DNA of 64,000 nucleotides from Marinobacterium lutimaris. Lineage in GTDB: Bacteria; Pseudomonadota; Gammaproteobacteria; Pseudomonadales; Balneatricaceae. The notes below the pieces were generated by a model. It did not search any database, had not been told where the DNA came from, and saw only the letters and a program-made list of their open reading frames with translations. Of this stretch, positions 7,587-15,892 are shown piece by piece. Positions within the stretch are counted from its first letter, which is position 1. Every line of letters begins with the position of its first letter. The stretch covers positions 1,550,001 to 1,614,000 of the forward strand of contig NZ_FNVQ01000001.1 of the NCBI RefSeq assembly GCF_900108065.1, given 5' to 3'. The translations under genes and the position numbers were made by a program.

Positions 7587-9092
7587 TCAGGACTCCAGAT
7601 CGCTCCAGAACGCGATACTGCCGGGGATATGGTGCTTGGCCCAGTACATCGCTTCATCGGCATGTTTGAGCAGGGTTTCGGCGCTGTCACCATCCTCAGG
7701 AAAACTGACCACGCCGATACTGGCTCCGACCTGCATCTCCCTGCCTTCGATAAAGTAGGGTTTGGTGATCTCCTGGTGCAGGTTGAAGACCAGCTTTTCA
7801 CACACCGAACGTACCGGAATATCGGTCAAAATCAGGGTGAATTCGTCACCACCGCGCCGCGATACCGTATCGGTGCTGCGCAGCGAGTTGTTCAGCCTGG
7901 CCGCAAACTGACGTAACAGCTGGTCGCCCACATCGTGGCCATATTTATCGTTGATCGGTTTGAACTGGTCCAGGTCGATAAACAGCACCGCCAGGCGGCT
8001 ATCCAGTCGACGGCAGTGGTTGAGTTCCAGCTTCAGACGGTCATCGAACAGCAGCCGGTTAGGCAACCCGGTCAATTGATCGTGATAAGCCAGGATCGAA
8101 AGGCGGTCGTGGGTTCGTTTCTGCTCGGTCACATCATTGATGGTGTAGACCTCAACCGGCTTACCGGCCAGCTGCGCCAGGCTCACATCGACCGAGCAGT
8201 AGTAGCTTTTGCCATCCCGGTTGACCGCAATCATCTCTTTACCGCTGCGACGTAGAACCTGCTGCACCGGGCGCGACAGCAGCTCCGACTCGCTATAGCC
8301 ACAGAGCAGCTCCATCGCCTCATTGGCACGGATGATCTGCTGACCGCGATCGACCACCAGAATGCCTGAAGCAACCCGATCGATAACACTGTCGATCAGA
8401 TCCCTTTCCTGGTGGGCACGCTGCATACGCACCAGGTAGATGGTGATCGCCACGCAGAAGTTAAGCAGCGCCAACAGGAAAGCGATCCCCTGGAACAGGC
8501 GGATTTGCGACGCTTCATGGCTGGTATTCTGCTGCAGTTCGAAGGTGAGCCGGTTCATCAGCTCAAGCAGATCATCGTTCCGATCCTGCGCCAGCGCCAC
8601 GGCGTTCTTAAGCGCCTCTTCACCGGGCTCATAGAGCAGTTCAACCATGGCGCCGCGATAGGGAAGCCAGATTCTCTGCGCATCCTCAACCAGAGCTTTC
8701 GGCTCCTCCCTGTCGAGCGGTTCCAGGTAGATCTCTTTACCGAGGCCGTCACGGGTGAGACCTCCCCCGTCAAAAGCCAACAGGGTGCGGTCAAACAGGC
8801 TAAAGGTGTGTTCCAGCCGCTGTTTCAGCTCGGCGGAATCCTGCTCCGTCTGTTGTGGACTCTCGATTTCGAGCAGTGTTTTTACCATCTGCTGCGACAG
8901 CATCCGTTGCCGTCCAGCAAGGTTGATATAAACGGTTTGAGATTCAATCCGGTAAGTTAACCAGATATTCAGTGCCAGGGCGGTGAAATCGAACACAAGA
9001 AACAACACGACAGCCGCAAGCGCCAGACGTGTACTCAGACATCTGTTCAGCCCACCTAACCACTGCACGACCCGCTGTAAAATCCCTTTCAT
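7587..9092 (-). CDS. Membrane diguanylate cyclase (PilJ-N, PAS, GGDEF)
   Basis: This 501-residue protein has a transmembrane segment at about 20-45 and a PilJ/NarX-type N-terminal sensor (YINLAGRQRMLSQQMVKT). A second transmembrane segment follows at about 205-225, then a PAS domain (about 235-335), then a GGDEF domain. The active-site loop reads SRRGGDEFTLIL, the intact RGGDEF form, and the domain opens with DQLTGLPNRLLFDDRL. It should make cyclic di-GMP in response to a periplasmic signal. I see no obvious RxxD inhibitory site. The nearby HD-GYP gene at 10004 is a candidate opposing enzyme. Confidence 0.93.
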   Translation of the reverse strand: MKGILQRVVQWLGGLNRCLSTRLALAAVVLFLVFDFTALALNIWLTYRIESQTVYINLAGRQRMLSQQMVKTLLEIESPQQTEQDSAELKQRLEHTFSLFDRTLLAFDGGGLTRDGLGKEIYLEPLDREEPKALVEDAQRIWLPYRGAMVELLYEPGEEALKNAVALAQDRNDDLLELMNRLTFELQQNTSHEASQIRLFQGIAFLLALLNFCVAITIYLVRMQRAHQERDLIDSVIDRVASGILVVDRGQQIIRANEAMELLCGYSESELLSRPVQQVLRRSGKEMIAVNRDGKSYYCSVDVSLAQLAGKPVEVYTINDVTEQKRTHDRLSILAYHDQLTGLPNRLLFDDRLKLELNHCRRLDSRLAVLFIDLDQFKPINDKYGHDVGDQLLRQFAARLNNSLRSTDTVSRRGGDEFTLILTDIPVRSVCEKLVFNLHQEITKPYFIEGREMQVGASIGVVSFPEDGDSAETLLKHADEAMYWAKHHIPGSIAFWSDLES

Positions 9093-9252
9093 ACGGCGTC
9101 TGCCCGGGTTGGATAGAAAATCAATGATGAACTGTCACTCCTTGACGGTTCATCAAGAACAACTGTAGGTCTACCCTCAAAGCAAACCTCATACCAATAT
9201 TTTTTTGGAATTGATCAGCAGAAGCTGCGATACCGCTTTTTCTACCGTGCGT

Positions 9253-9996
9253 TCAAATTAGGGATTGTAGACGCTTAAAGCCCGGATGAAGAGAGAAACC
9301 TAGCTGCTTTTCCAACTGTTTTAGCCTGGACTTGATCTGGCTGTTACTCAGCTGGCTTGGCTTTTTGCCGGCAAACAGCACCCAGTTGCCATCGCTGGTA
9401 CGCACGCTGTAAAGCTCTGTGAACCAGGTGGATAGCAGGTTGGGCAGCTCGCTGCTTTCATGTTCGCGCCAGCAGTTGAGCACCAGCCAGCCGTCGGCCT
9501 TGATCAGATCTGCGCAGCGCTCGATAAAGTCCGGATCGAGCTGCATCTCATCCATGCCATCCGATCCGTAAAGATCACTGAACAGAATGTCGACGCCGGA
9601 TACCTCCGGCGCCCCGAGATAGACTTTGGCATCCATCTCATGCAGCACCAGCCGCTTGCTGCGCGGCAGCTGGAAAAAGCGTCGCGCCGCCTCAATCACG
9701 GCGGGGCGCAACTCAACCACCTCCTGCTTGATGCCGGGAAAGCGGTTATGCAGGCAGGTGTTGAGGCTGCCGGCGCCCAACCCCAGGGTTAGCACCCGGC
9801 GCGGCTCGTTGAATATCAGCGCCAGCAGCATCGCACGGGTGTACTCGTGCTGCAGGTCGGTAACATCGGTTTTCAGTACGCAGCTCTGCTCATCGTCATC
9901 GCCGAAGCTCAGGATGCGGCGGTTGCCGTCATCAAGCACACGGACAACGCCGTACTGATCATATTCACGGAAGATTTCTCGGGCTGAAGCGGTCAT
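9253..9996 (-). CDS. Spermidine-synthase-like methyltransferase fold protein
   Basis: The ATG at 9996 gives 247 residues; a GTG 39 bp upstream would overlap the preceding gene. The Rossmann motif RRVLTLGLGAGSLNTCL and the acidic ends of later strands (EVVELRPAVIEAARRFF, DILFSDLYGSDGMDEMQLD) match the SpeE-like family. It is shorter than SpeE and lacks an obvious N-terminal beta domain, so the substrate is not clear. Similar proteins in gammaproteobacteria are annotated only as spermidine synthase-like. It directly follows the HD-GYP gene and may share its transcript. Confidence 0.8.
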   Translation of the reverse strand: MTASAREIFREYDQYGVVRVLDDGNRRILSFGDDDEQSCVLKTDVTDLQHEYTRAMLLALIFNEPRRVLTLGLGAGSLNTCLHNRFPGIKQEVVELRPAVIEAARRFFQLPRSKRLVLHEMDAKVYLGAPEVSGVDILFSDLYGSDGMDEMQLDPDFIERCADLIKADGWLVLNCWREHESSELPNLLSTWFTELYSVRTSDGNWVLFAGKKPSQLSNSQIKSRLKQLEKQLGFSLHPGFKRLQSLI

Positions 9997-10003
9997 TACA
10001 GGA

Positions 10004-11173
10004 TCAGTTTTCCTTGTAAGGCTGGCGTTCGCCACCAGCCTCTTGCGGGGATACCAGGTCTTCGATGGAATGGAGGCTAAGGTCGGTCAGTGATGGGAAA
10101 AGATCCTCCAGCACCAGAGATATGCGCGCGAAGGTATCTTTAAGATCGATAAACGCATCGACCACATCGGGATCAAAATGTGTGCCGCGACCGGCAGAGA
10201 TCACCTCGACCGCGGAATCGTGGCCCAATGCATCCTTGTAAGGGCGGCGCGAGGAGATAGCGTCGTAGACATCGGCCACGGACATCAGGCGTGCGGCTAC
10301 CGGGATCTGTTCGCCCTTGAGCCCCTGGGGATAGCCTGCGCCATCCCAGCGCTCGTGGTGACTCAAGGTGACCTGTTGCCCCACCTTGAGAAACCGCGCT
10401 GCGCGCTCGCCCAGTGAACGCTCCATCAGTTGTTCAGCTGTGTGCATCGCCTGGTATCCAAACCAGGCATGCTGTTTCATCACCTCGAACTCTTCCGGCG
10501 TTAAGGGCCCCGGCTTTTGCAGAATGGCATCGGGAATCGCCACCTTGCCGATATCGTGCAGCGCCGCGGTCTTGTAGAGCAGTTCGATGGTGTCTGAATC
10601 CAGCTCTTCGCTAAACCTGGGGTGGTGACGCAGATGCTCGGCCAGCGCTTTGACATAGTGCTGGGTTCGCAGAATGTGGTTACCGGTGGAGTGATCGCGG
10701 ACTCGCGCTACCGAGGCCAGGCAGAGAATCGCCGCATCCTGAACCACCGAGAGCTCAGTCATTACATGCGCCATGGCATCGCTCTGCTCGTCATAACGCT
10801 GCTGCAACTCACTCAATTTGAAATGACTGCGCAGTTTAGCTTCGACAACCGGCGCCAGAAACGGCGCGGCAAGATAGTCGTCACAGCCCAGTTCCAGCGC
10901 CGATAAGCGGGCCTCGGGAGTCGCCTGACGATTCAGCATCAGTACCGGTAATGAGCGCTCCTTGGCCTCACTGACAACGGCGCGGCAGTTGAGCTCGCCG
11001 AGATATCCAGCGGCGGCGTCATCGAGCAATACCGCGTCAAAACCTCCGCTTTTCAGCCGCATCTGCACCTCTTCGGGAAGTGTCAGTACCTCCAGGGCAT
11101 ATGCGGGGTCTAGAACCTTGATGAAGCCTTCGAGGATAGCCTCATCTGCGGAGAGGTAGATCAGTTTTGCCAT
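10004..11173 (-). CDS. Response regulator with HD-GYP c-di-GMP phosphodiesterase domain
   Basis: The ATG at 11173 has AAGGA at a good distance and gives 389 residues. An N-terminal receiver-like domain (about 1-120, with DAVLLDD at the phosphoacceptor position) precedes an HD-GYP domain. The metal and signature motifs are intact: HILRTQHYV, AALHDIGKVAIPD, HHERWDGAGYPQGL and VADVYDAISSRRPY. It should hydrolyse cyclic di-GMP in a phosphorylation-dependent way. No partner histidine kinase lies next to it. Confidence 0.93.
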   Translation of the reverse strand: MAKLIYLSADEAILEGFIKVLDPAYALEVLTLPEEVQMRLKSGGFDAVLLDDAAAGYLGELNCRAVVSEAKERSLPVLMLNRQATPEARLSALELGCDDYLAAPFLAPVVEAKLRSHFKLSELQQRYDEQSDAMAHVMTELSVVQDAAILCLASVARVRDHSTGNHILRTQHYVKALAEHLRHHPRFSEELDSDTIELLYKTAALHDIGKVAIPDAILQKPGPLTPEEFEVMKQHAWFGYQAMHTAEQLMERSLGERAARFLKVGQQVTLSHHERWDGAGYPQGLKGEQIPVAARLMSVADVYDAISSRRPYKDALGHDSAVEVISAGRGTHFDPDVVDAFIDLKDTFARISLVLEDLFPSLTDLSLHSIEDLVSPQEAGGERQPYKEN

Positions 11174-11276
11174 CAGCATTCCTTGATCCGATGAACAGTC
11201 GGGCTGGGGACGTCGCAATTCATATACACCATTACAGCAATGACCGACATCTTACCACAACCCTTATAACAACCAT

Positions 11277-12053
11277 TTAACGTCGCAGGGCTCTACCGAG
11301 CAGACTGAAATAGTCGGCGAAAGCCTGCCCTATCAGATCTCTCTCGGCGCCACGCGGATAAACACCGGCCTTGGCCTCGGGAGATTCCTTGGTGCCTTTC
11401 ACCAGGAAGTGATTCTTCAGCCTTGCATCCTGAATCCAGGATTCGAAGGCACGGGCGCACACCTCTTCCGGCAAACTGAAGTAGAGATGCCCCTGGGCCC
11501 GATCCACCTTCATCGACCGCTTCACCAGGTCACTGGGAGCGCTGCCGTCAGCGTTAAGCATGATCGCGTTATAGCAGGCGAAGAGCCGCTGGTTCAGTGG
11601 ATGCTCGATCTGTTCTTCATCGTGCAGCCAGGCACGAGAGCCAAACACCGAGGGGGAAAGTGCATTGAACGCCTGGCCGGCGATGTAATGATCGAAGGCA
11701 TGAAACCACTCATGGGCAATACTGCCCGGGCCGGCGTTTTTAGCCAGTGCAAAGGTGTGCTGCGCCGCATCGTAATGCGCAGCGACGCCCGGACGGCCCC
11801 CGGTGCCGTAATGCAGCGCCAATGAGCCGCGCAGGGAGATAACAACCTCCGGCACCTGAAGAATCTGCATCAGATCGCAGAGCGCTGCATGAAACTGGGG
11901 CGCCACACTCGCCTGCTCCGCCTTGGTTACCCAGCGGCCGATCCGGATACTGCGGAAATCGAACTGGCGCCGGATCGCGGCAAAGTCGGAATTTTCCAGC
12001 TCGGCGTAGATCGGGCCGTTGCGGTAAAACTGCCTTTCGCGGATAGAACTCAT
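11277..12053 (-). CDS. Zincin-like protein with HEWFH motif (CLCA_X/LPD1-like)
   Basis: The 258-residue protein contains SIAHEWFHAFDHYIAGQAF, an HExxH-type zinc site. A downstream acidic region (LPEEVCARAFESWIQD) could supply the third ligand. The sequence resembles gammaproteobacterial proteins annotated CLCA_X family or LPD1-domain proteins, which are predicted metallopeptidases of unknown substrate. No signal peptide is present. It lies 3 bp after the ZIP transporter gene, so the pair is probably one transcript. Confidence 0.75.
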   Translation of the reverse strand: MSSIRERQFYRNGPIYAELENSDFAAIRRQFDFRSIRIGRWVTKAEQASVAPQFHAALCDLMQILQVPEVVISLRGSLALHYGTGGRPGVAAHYDAAQHTFALAKNAGPGSIAHEWFHAFDHYIAGQAFNALSPSVFGSRAWLHDEEQIEHPLNQRLFACYNAIMLNADGSAPSDLVKRSMKVDRAQGHLYFSLPEEVCARAFESWIQDARLKNHFLVKGTKESPEAKAGVYPRGAERDLIGQAFADYFSLLGRALRR

Positions 12054-12056
12054 CGA

Positions 12057-12980
12057 TTAACCCAGCGCCGTATCCAGGATCATCATCAGCCCAAAGCCGG
12101 CCATCAGGCCGATGGTCGCCGGCGTTTGGTGACCATTACGATGAGTTTCGGGAATAACCTCGTGGGACACGACAAACAGCATCGCCCCTGCCGCCAGCCC
12201 CAACCCGACCGGGTAAGCGATAGGCACGCCGCTGGCCACACCTATGCCAAGGAAAGATCCCAGCAGCTCCATTAACCCGGTGGCGCCGGCCAACAGCACC
12301 GCGGTGGACGCTTTCATTCCGGCGGCGCGCAACGCCATGGCGACCGCCAGCCCTTCGGGAATATTCTGCACCGCAATGGCCGTGGTCAGCGGCAGACCAA
12401 CACTCAGATCACCACCGGAAAAGCTGACGCCGATCGCCATGCCCTCGGGCAGGTTGTGCAGCGCAATCGCCAGGGTAAACAACCAGACCCGGCTCAGCCG
12501 CTGATAGTCTGGCCCATGCGCGCCCAGGTGCTCGTGCTGATGGGGCGTAAAGCGATCCAACCCCAGCATCAGGGCGACACCAAGCGCCAGCCCGAGGGAC
12601 AGAATCAGCGACGAAAGGACCGGACTGCCGGTAAGCCGCTCACCTTCGGCAAGCCCTGGCAAAATCAGCGAAAAAGAAGAAGCGGCCAGCATCATGCCCG
12701 CTGCGAAACCGAGCATGGAGTCTTCCGTGCGCGCCTTGAGATTGGTTAACAGCAGTGCGCCACAGGCACCGAGCGCGGTGGAAGCAAAGCCTATAAAACC
12801 GCCAATCGCCGCCTCGCCGAAGGAAACAGACAGAACCGATGCTCCCAGCAACTGGCTCAGTAACAGCACCAGGATAGCCAGCACCGCAGTCAGCAGCGCT
12901 GCCGCCGTCCGGGGACGCCCACGGATTTCAGCCAGCCAGGCATTGATAAAACCCTGAGAGGGTGGATCGTAACTACTCAT
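12057..12980 (-). CDS. ZIP-family divalent metal transporter
   Basis: This 307-residue membrane protein has about eight hydrophobic segments. It carries the two signature helices of ZIP carriers, LHNLPEGMAIGVSFSGG and VQNIPEGLAVAMALRA. A His/Glu-rich loop (HQHEHLGAHG, around residue 148) separates the N-terminal three helices from the rest. It is predicted to import zinc or a similar divalent cation across the inner membrane. The segment spacing fits the bacterial ZupT/GufA branch. A 13-bp tandem repeat lies just upstream of its start. Confidence 0.93.
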   Translation of the reverse strand: MSSYDPPSQGFINAWLAEIRGRPRTAAALLTAVLAILVLLLSQLLGASVLSVSFGEAAIGGFIGFASTALGACGALLLTNLKARTEDSMLGFAAGMMLAASSFSLILPGLAEGERLTGSPVLSSLILSLGLALGVALMLGLDRFTPHQHEHLGAHGPDYQRLSRVWLFTLAIALHNLPEGMAIGVSFSGGDLSVGLPLTTAIAVQNIPEGLAVAMALRAAGMKASTAVLLAGATGLMELLGSFLGIGVASGVPIAYPVGLGLAAGAMLFVVSHEVIPETHRNGHQTPATIGLMAGFGLMMILDTALG

Positions 12981-12988
12981 AAAATGAA

Positions 12989-13040
12989 GTCATAACGTCC
13001 TGTCATAAAATGCTGTCATAAAGCCCTGTCATAACGCCCT
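12989..13040. repeat. 13-bp tandem repeats upstream of the ZIP gene
   Basis: GTCATAA occurs four times at exactly 13-bp spacing (starting at 12989, 13002, 13015 and 13028), within a degenerate unit close to CTGTCATAACGCC. The block is upstream of the leftward ZIP transporter gene. Two similar units recur near 18059-18079 upstream of the ABM-like gene. The rest of the 12981-13259 interval holds no credible gene. Confidence 0.85.
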
Positions 13041-13259
13041 AATAGAACTCCTTGTGATCAATCGTCTGCGGTTCGGGAGCTCTCGATATCTGCCGCATCA
13101 GCTCAAGCAGGGCTCGCTCAAATACCGTTTTTCAGATCATATCGAGCACCCAGTATACCCAAGAGTCGTCCGCAGGCCTTACCCATCAATGGTGAACACT
13201 TGCCCGAATCACCGGAATGTAAAACCTCCCGACACGATGCCAGGATGCAGGCGGCTAAC

Positions 13260-13856
13260 TTAATCCAGCGTACAGTCTTCTGAGAGCGGCCGCTGCGCGC
13301 TGCCGTCTGTTTTCGTGATATACAGCGTTACCTCACCGACCGCCAGGCCCCACTTAGACATTTGTGTCCGATTGATCAGGGTCCGGTCATCCACCAGATA
13401 CATCCAGTCATCCATGGCCAGTACCCACTCTTTTCCAGACACCGGTACCCGCAGTTTGTACTGCCAGTTCAGCGCGTTGCCCTCGGCACTGCCTGCGGCC
13501 TCGCCTACCACATCGCCGGCGGTTCCGGTGTAGGCGTAGGCGCCGCTTCGATCGTCCTCAGCGAGACGCCAGCAACGAGTCTGCTCACTGCCATCGGCAT
13601 AGATAAAGCGCTCATCCAGAACACCTCGCCCATTCTCATCCCAGTGACCGACAATATCGGCACTGAAACGGCGTACCACCTTGCCGGTGAAGTCCTGCAC
13701 TATGCCCTTGGCTTCCAGCTGGCCGGAAAAGAACTCGCTGAGCTTGAGACGCGGCTTCTCGTTTCGATAGTCACTGAGGTTCGCCGAGCAACCTGCAATC
13801 AGTACCGCGCCAATCAGCGCAACGGATAGCCGGGTCAATCTGATCTTGGGTATCAC
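13260..13856 (-). CDS. DUF3833 lipoprotein
   Basis: This 198-residue protein starts with GTG and has a lipoprotein signal peptide ending in LIAGC (Cys at about residue 23). The mature part matches DUF3833, including LSEFFSGQLEAKGIVQDFTG and DDWMYLVDDRTLINR. In many gammaproteobacteria DUF3833 genes lie with DUF2878, chalcone-isomerase-like and cyclopropane fatty acid synthase genes in an envelope-stress lipid cluster. Here it is the last of three genes read leftward. Confidence 0.9.
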   Translation of the reverse strand: MIPKIRLTRLSVALIGAVLIAGCSANLSDYRNEKPRLKLSEFFSGQLEAKGIVQDFTGKVVRRFSADIVGHWDENGRGVLDERFIYADGSEQTRCWRLAEDDRSGAYAYTGTAGDVVGEAAGSAEGNALNWQYKLRVPVSGKEWVLAMDDWMYLVDDRTLINRTQMSKWGLAVGEVTLYITKTDGSAQRPLSEDCTLD

Positions 13857-13862
13857 CTTCTC

Positions 13863-14378
13863 TTACTCCTTTCCTTTAAGCCGCCGGGTCAGCTCCGGAT
13901 ACTCGCTATCAGGGGCCAGCCAGATATCCAGAAACGCACGATTGAAGTCGGAGTCATCCAGCTCACCCAGGTATTTGCCATTGAAATAGAACGCACCAGC
14001 GCCGTCCGCTCGCAGGTAGAACGCCAGTTGGTCGCCATCATCGACGCTGGGCAGCAGGTCGTTTAATTCACCGGGTACCGCAGCCCTCTCGAAGCGCCCC
14101 TCCAGCTGATTGAGCGTCTCGTCGACAAGCTCGCGACTAGAGATAGCGCGATGGTAGGTCAGCTCAAGCAGTAGCGGTGCCTCACCCGGTCGATAGGACC
14201 CATCGGCGCTGAAAAGCCGGGCGTCGTAGATATCCAGCCAGAGCAGACTGAAACGCGCCTGCCCCACCTGCTCCAGCCCCTGCGGATAACGGCTTTGCGC
14301 CGTCGACGTCAGCGATACGCAGAGCAGTGCAACCAGCAGATAAACGCTGAGAAAAGGTTTAACGCGACATGCAGACAT
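13863..14378 (-). CDS. Chalcone isomerase-like periplasmic protein
   Basis: This 171-residue protein has a signal peptide (hydrophobic FLSVYLLVALLCVSL, likely cleaved near STAQS). The mature part resembles bacterial chalcone-isomerase-like proteins (FSLLWLDIYDARLFS, YLRADGAGAFYFNGKYLGEL). These are fatty-acid-binding-fold proteins, and a plant-type flavonoid reaction is not implied. It overlaps the DUF2878 gene by 20 bp and ends 6 bp before the DUF3833 gene, so the three are one operon. Confidence 0.88.
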   Translation of the reverse strand: MSACRVKPFLSVYLLVALLCVSLTSTAQSRYPQGLEQVGQARFSLLWLDIYDARLFSADGSYRPGEAPLLLELTYHRAISSRELVDETLNQLEGRFERAAVPGELNDLLPSVDDGDQLAFYLRADGAGAFYFNGKYLGELDDSDFNRAFLDIWLAPDSEYPELTRRLKGKE

Positions 14379-14928
14379 GATGCACCTCGATACGATCTTT
14401 CAGCAGGATCAGCAGCGGAAACAGCAACGCCCAGACCAGTGTCAGTAGAGCGACAGAGGACAGCACGCCTGGACCAAAGGAAACCGCGCCAAGCTCAGAC
14501 GCCGCCAGGTAAGTGCTGCTACCGCCAGGCCCACCGATCAAGGCGGCAAGACGGTAACGACCGGAAAACCAGTTGAGCGTCTGGTTCAGCGTCGCCGCAA
14601 AGGCAAACCAGAGCACCAGCAGCCAGAGAGGTGGCCAGATTGGCGAGGGCAAATCAGCGGAAGAAAATCGAAAAACACCAGACAGGGTCAGCAGCGAGTC
14701 GACCGCAAAGCCAACCACGGCCACAACCAGCATCAGTTGCAGCTCTTTACGCGGCGAGAAATGCAGAAAAACGTGGATCAGCAAGAGCAGCAGCGCGACA
14801 GGCATCGCCGCGTTGCCCCAGAGCACCAGCGACCACCAGATCAGCTGAAAGCCGACCAGGTTAATCCAGAAATTAGATGAGAGACCCGATCCACCTAAAT
14901 CGGAGAGCCGGGAAAGCCGCGATGCCAT
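14359..14928 (-). CDS. DUF2878 integral membrane protein
   Basis: I chose the ATG at 14928 because GGAG lies six bases upstream; an ATG at 14943 has no such site. The 189-residue product has about five to six hydrophobic segments (for example FWINLVGFQLIWWSLVLWG and LLVLWFAFAATLNQTLNW) and matches DUF2878. It heads the three-gene cluster. The usual companions (cyclopropane fatty acid synthase, DUF1365, RpoE/ChrR) are absent here. Confidence 0.88.
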   Translation of the reverse strand: MASRLSRLSDLGGSGLSSNFWINLVGFQLIWWSLVLWGNAAMPVALLLLLIHVFLHFSPRKELQLMLVVAVVGFAVDSLLTLSGVFRFSSADLPSPIWPPLWLLVLWFAFAATLNQTLNWFSGRYRLAALIGGPGGSSTYLAASELGAVSFGPGVLSSVALLTLVWALLFPLLILLKDRIEVHHVCMSR

Positions 14929-14978
14929 AATCTGCTCCAACATTGATGCTGGAGTTACGCATCCCGGTCAGGGGTGGA

Positions 14979-15824
14979 TCAGCGCAGAGCATCACACTGG
15001 GGCGCCCTGCCCTGAGCTCGCGCCTGCTGGTAGATCGGCAGCAGCTCATTGACACGATCGCCAAGGATGGTGACGCGGCTGGTGGGCGCCGGGTGGGTCG
15101 ACATAAACTCCGGCGGTGCGGAACCGCCCTCTGCCGCCATCTTGCGCCAAAGGCTGGATGCCTCACGTGGATCAAATCCGGCGTCCGCCATCAGATCCTG
15201 GCCAAGCACGTCCGCTTCACGCTCGTGAGACCGGCTGTATGGCAGGATAACGCCATACTCTGCGCCCAGCCCCATGGCGCTCATCAGCGCCTGCTGGGTG
15301 CCCGCTTCAACCCGGTTGGTCAGCAACAGGTTGGCCAGGTTGAGACCGGTAGACGTCACCTGCTGCTGGCTGAGCCGGGCATTGCTGTGCTGGGCCAGTA
15401 CATGGGATATCTCATGACCGATAACCGCCGCCAACTGATCCTGGTTATCGACCATTTTGAGCATGCCGGTGTAGACGCCGATTTTACCGCCCGGCACCGC
15501 GAAGGCATTGACCGCGTCGTCCTTGAAGACACGGATCTCCCACTGTTCGGACTGCAGCCCGTAGCTGGCAGGAATCCGGTCGATCAGCGCCTCACTGACA
15601 CAGCGGACATAGCGGTTTACCTTATCGCCTGAGTCGATAGGCGTTTTGGCCTTGATCTGCTCGAAAGATTGCTCGCCAATCGCATTCATCTGTGTCGGCG
15701 AATTCAGCAGCAGAGTGCTCTCACCGGTCGGTGAGGTCGCGCAGCCGGCCAGCAAGGCGCCGCCCAGCAGAGGAAAAAAGGTGGTGCGGAAAAACCGCGC
15801 TAAGGGTTTGGCGCTCAGGTTCAT
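14979..15824 (-). CDS. M48-family metalloprotease lipoprotein
   Basis: The ATG at 15824 gives 281 residues and places a signal peptide at the N-terminus with lipobox LLAGC. The catalytic zinc site is AAVIGHEISHVLAQHSN, with the third ligand Glu in SRSHEREADVLGQDLM. These are hallmarks of LoiP/YcaL-type M48 peptidases, which act in the periplasm on misassembled outer-membrane proteins. The C-terminus carries MSTHPAPTSRVTIL, typical of the family. Confidence 0.92.
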   Translation of the reverse strand: MNLSAKPLARFFRTTFFPLLGGALLAGCATSPTGESTLLLNSPTQMNAIGEQSFEQIKAKTPIDSGDKVNRYVRCVSEALIDRIPASYGLQSEQWEIRVFKDDAVNAFAVPGGKIGVYTGMLKMVDNQDQLAAVIGHEISHVLAQHSNARLSQQQVTSTGLNLANLLLTNRVEAGTQQALMSAMGLGAEYGVILPYSRSHEREADVLGQDLMADAGFDPREASSLWRKMAAEGGSAPPEFMSTHPAPTSRVTILGDRVNELLPIYQQARAQGRAPQCDALR

Positions 15825-15892
15825 CAACTCAACGTCCTGGTCAGGTTTATGGTCAGATTCAACGGATTCAAAGGCAGCCAAGCCGCCCGATC

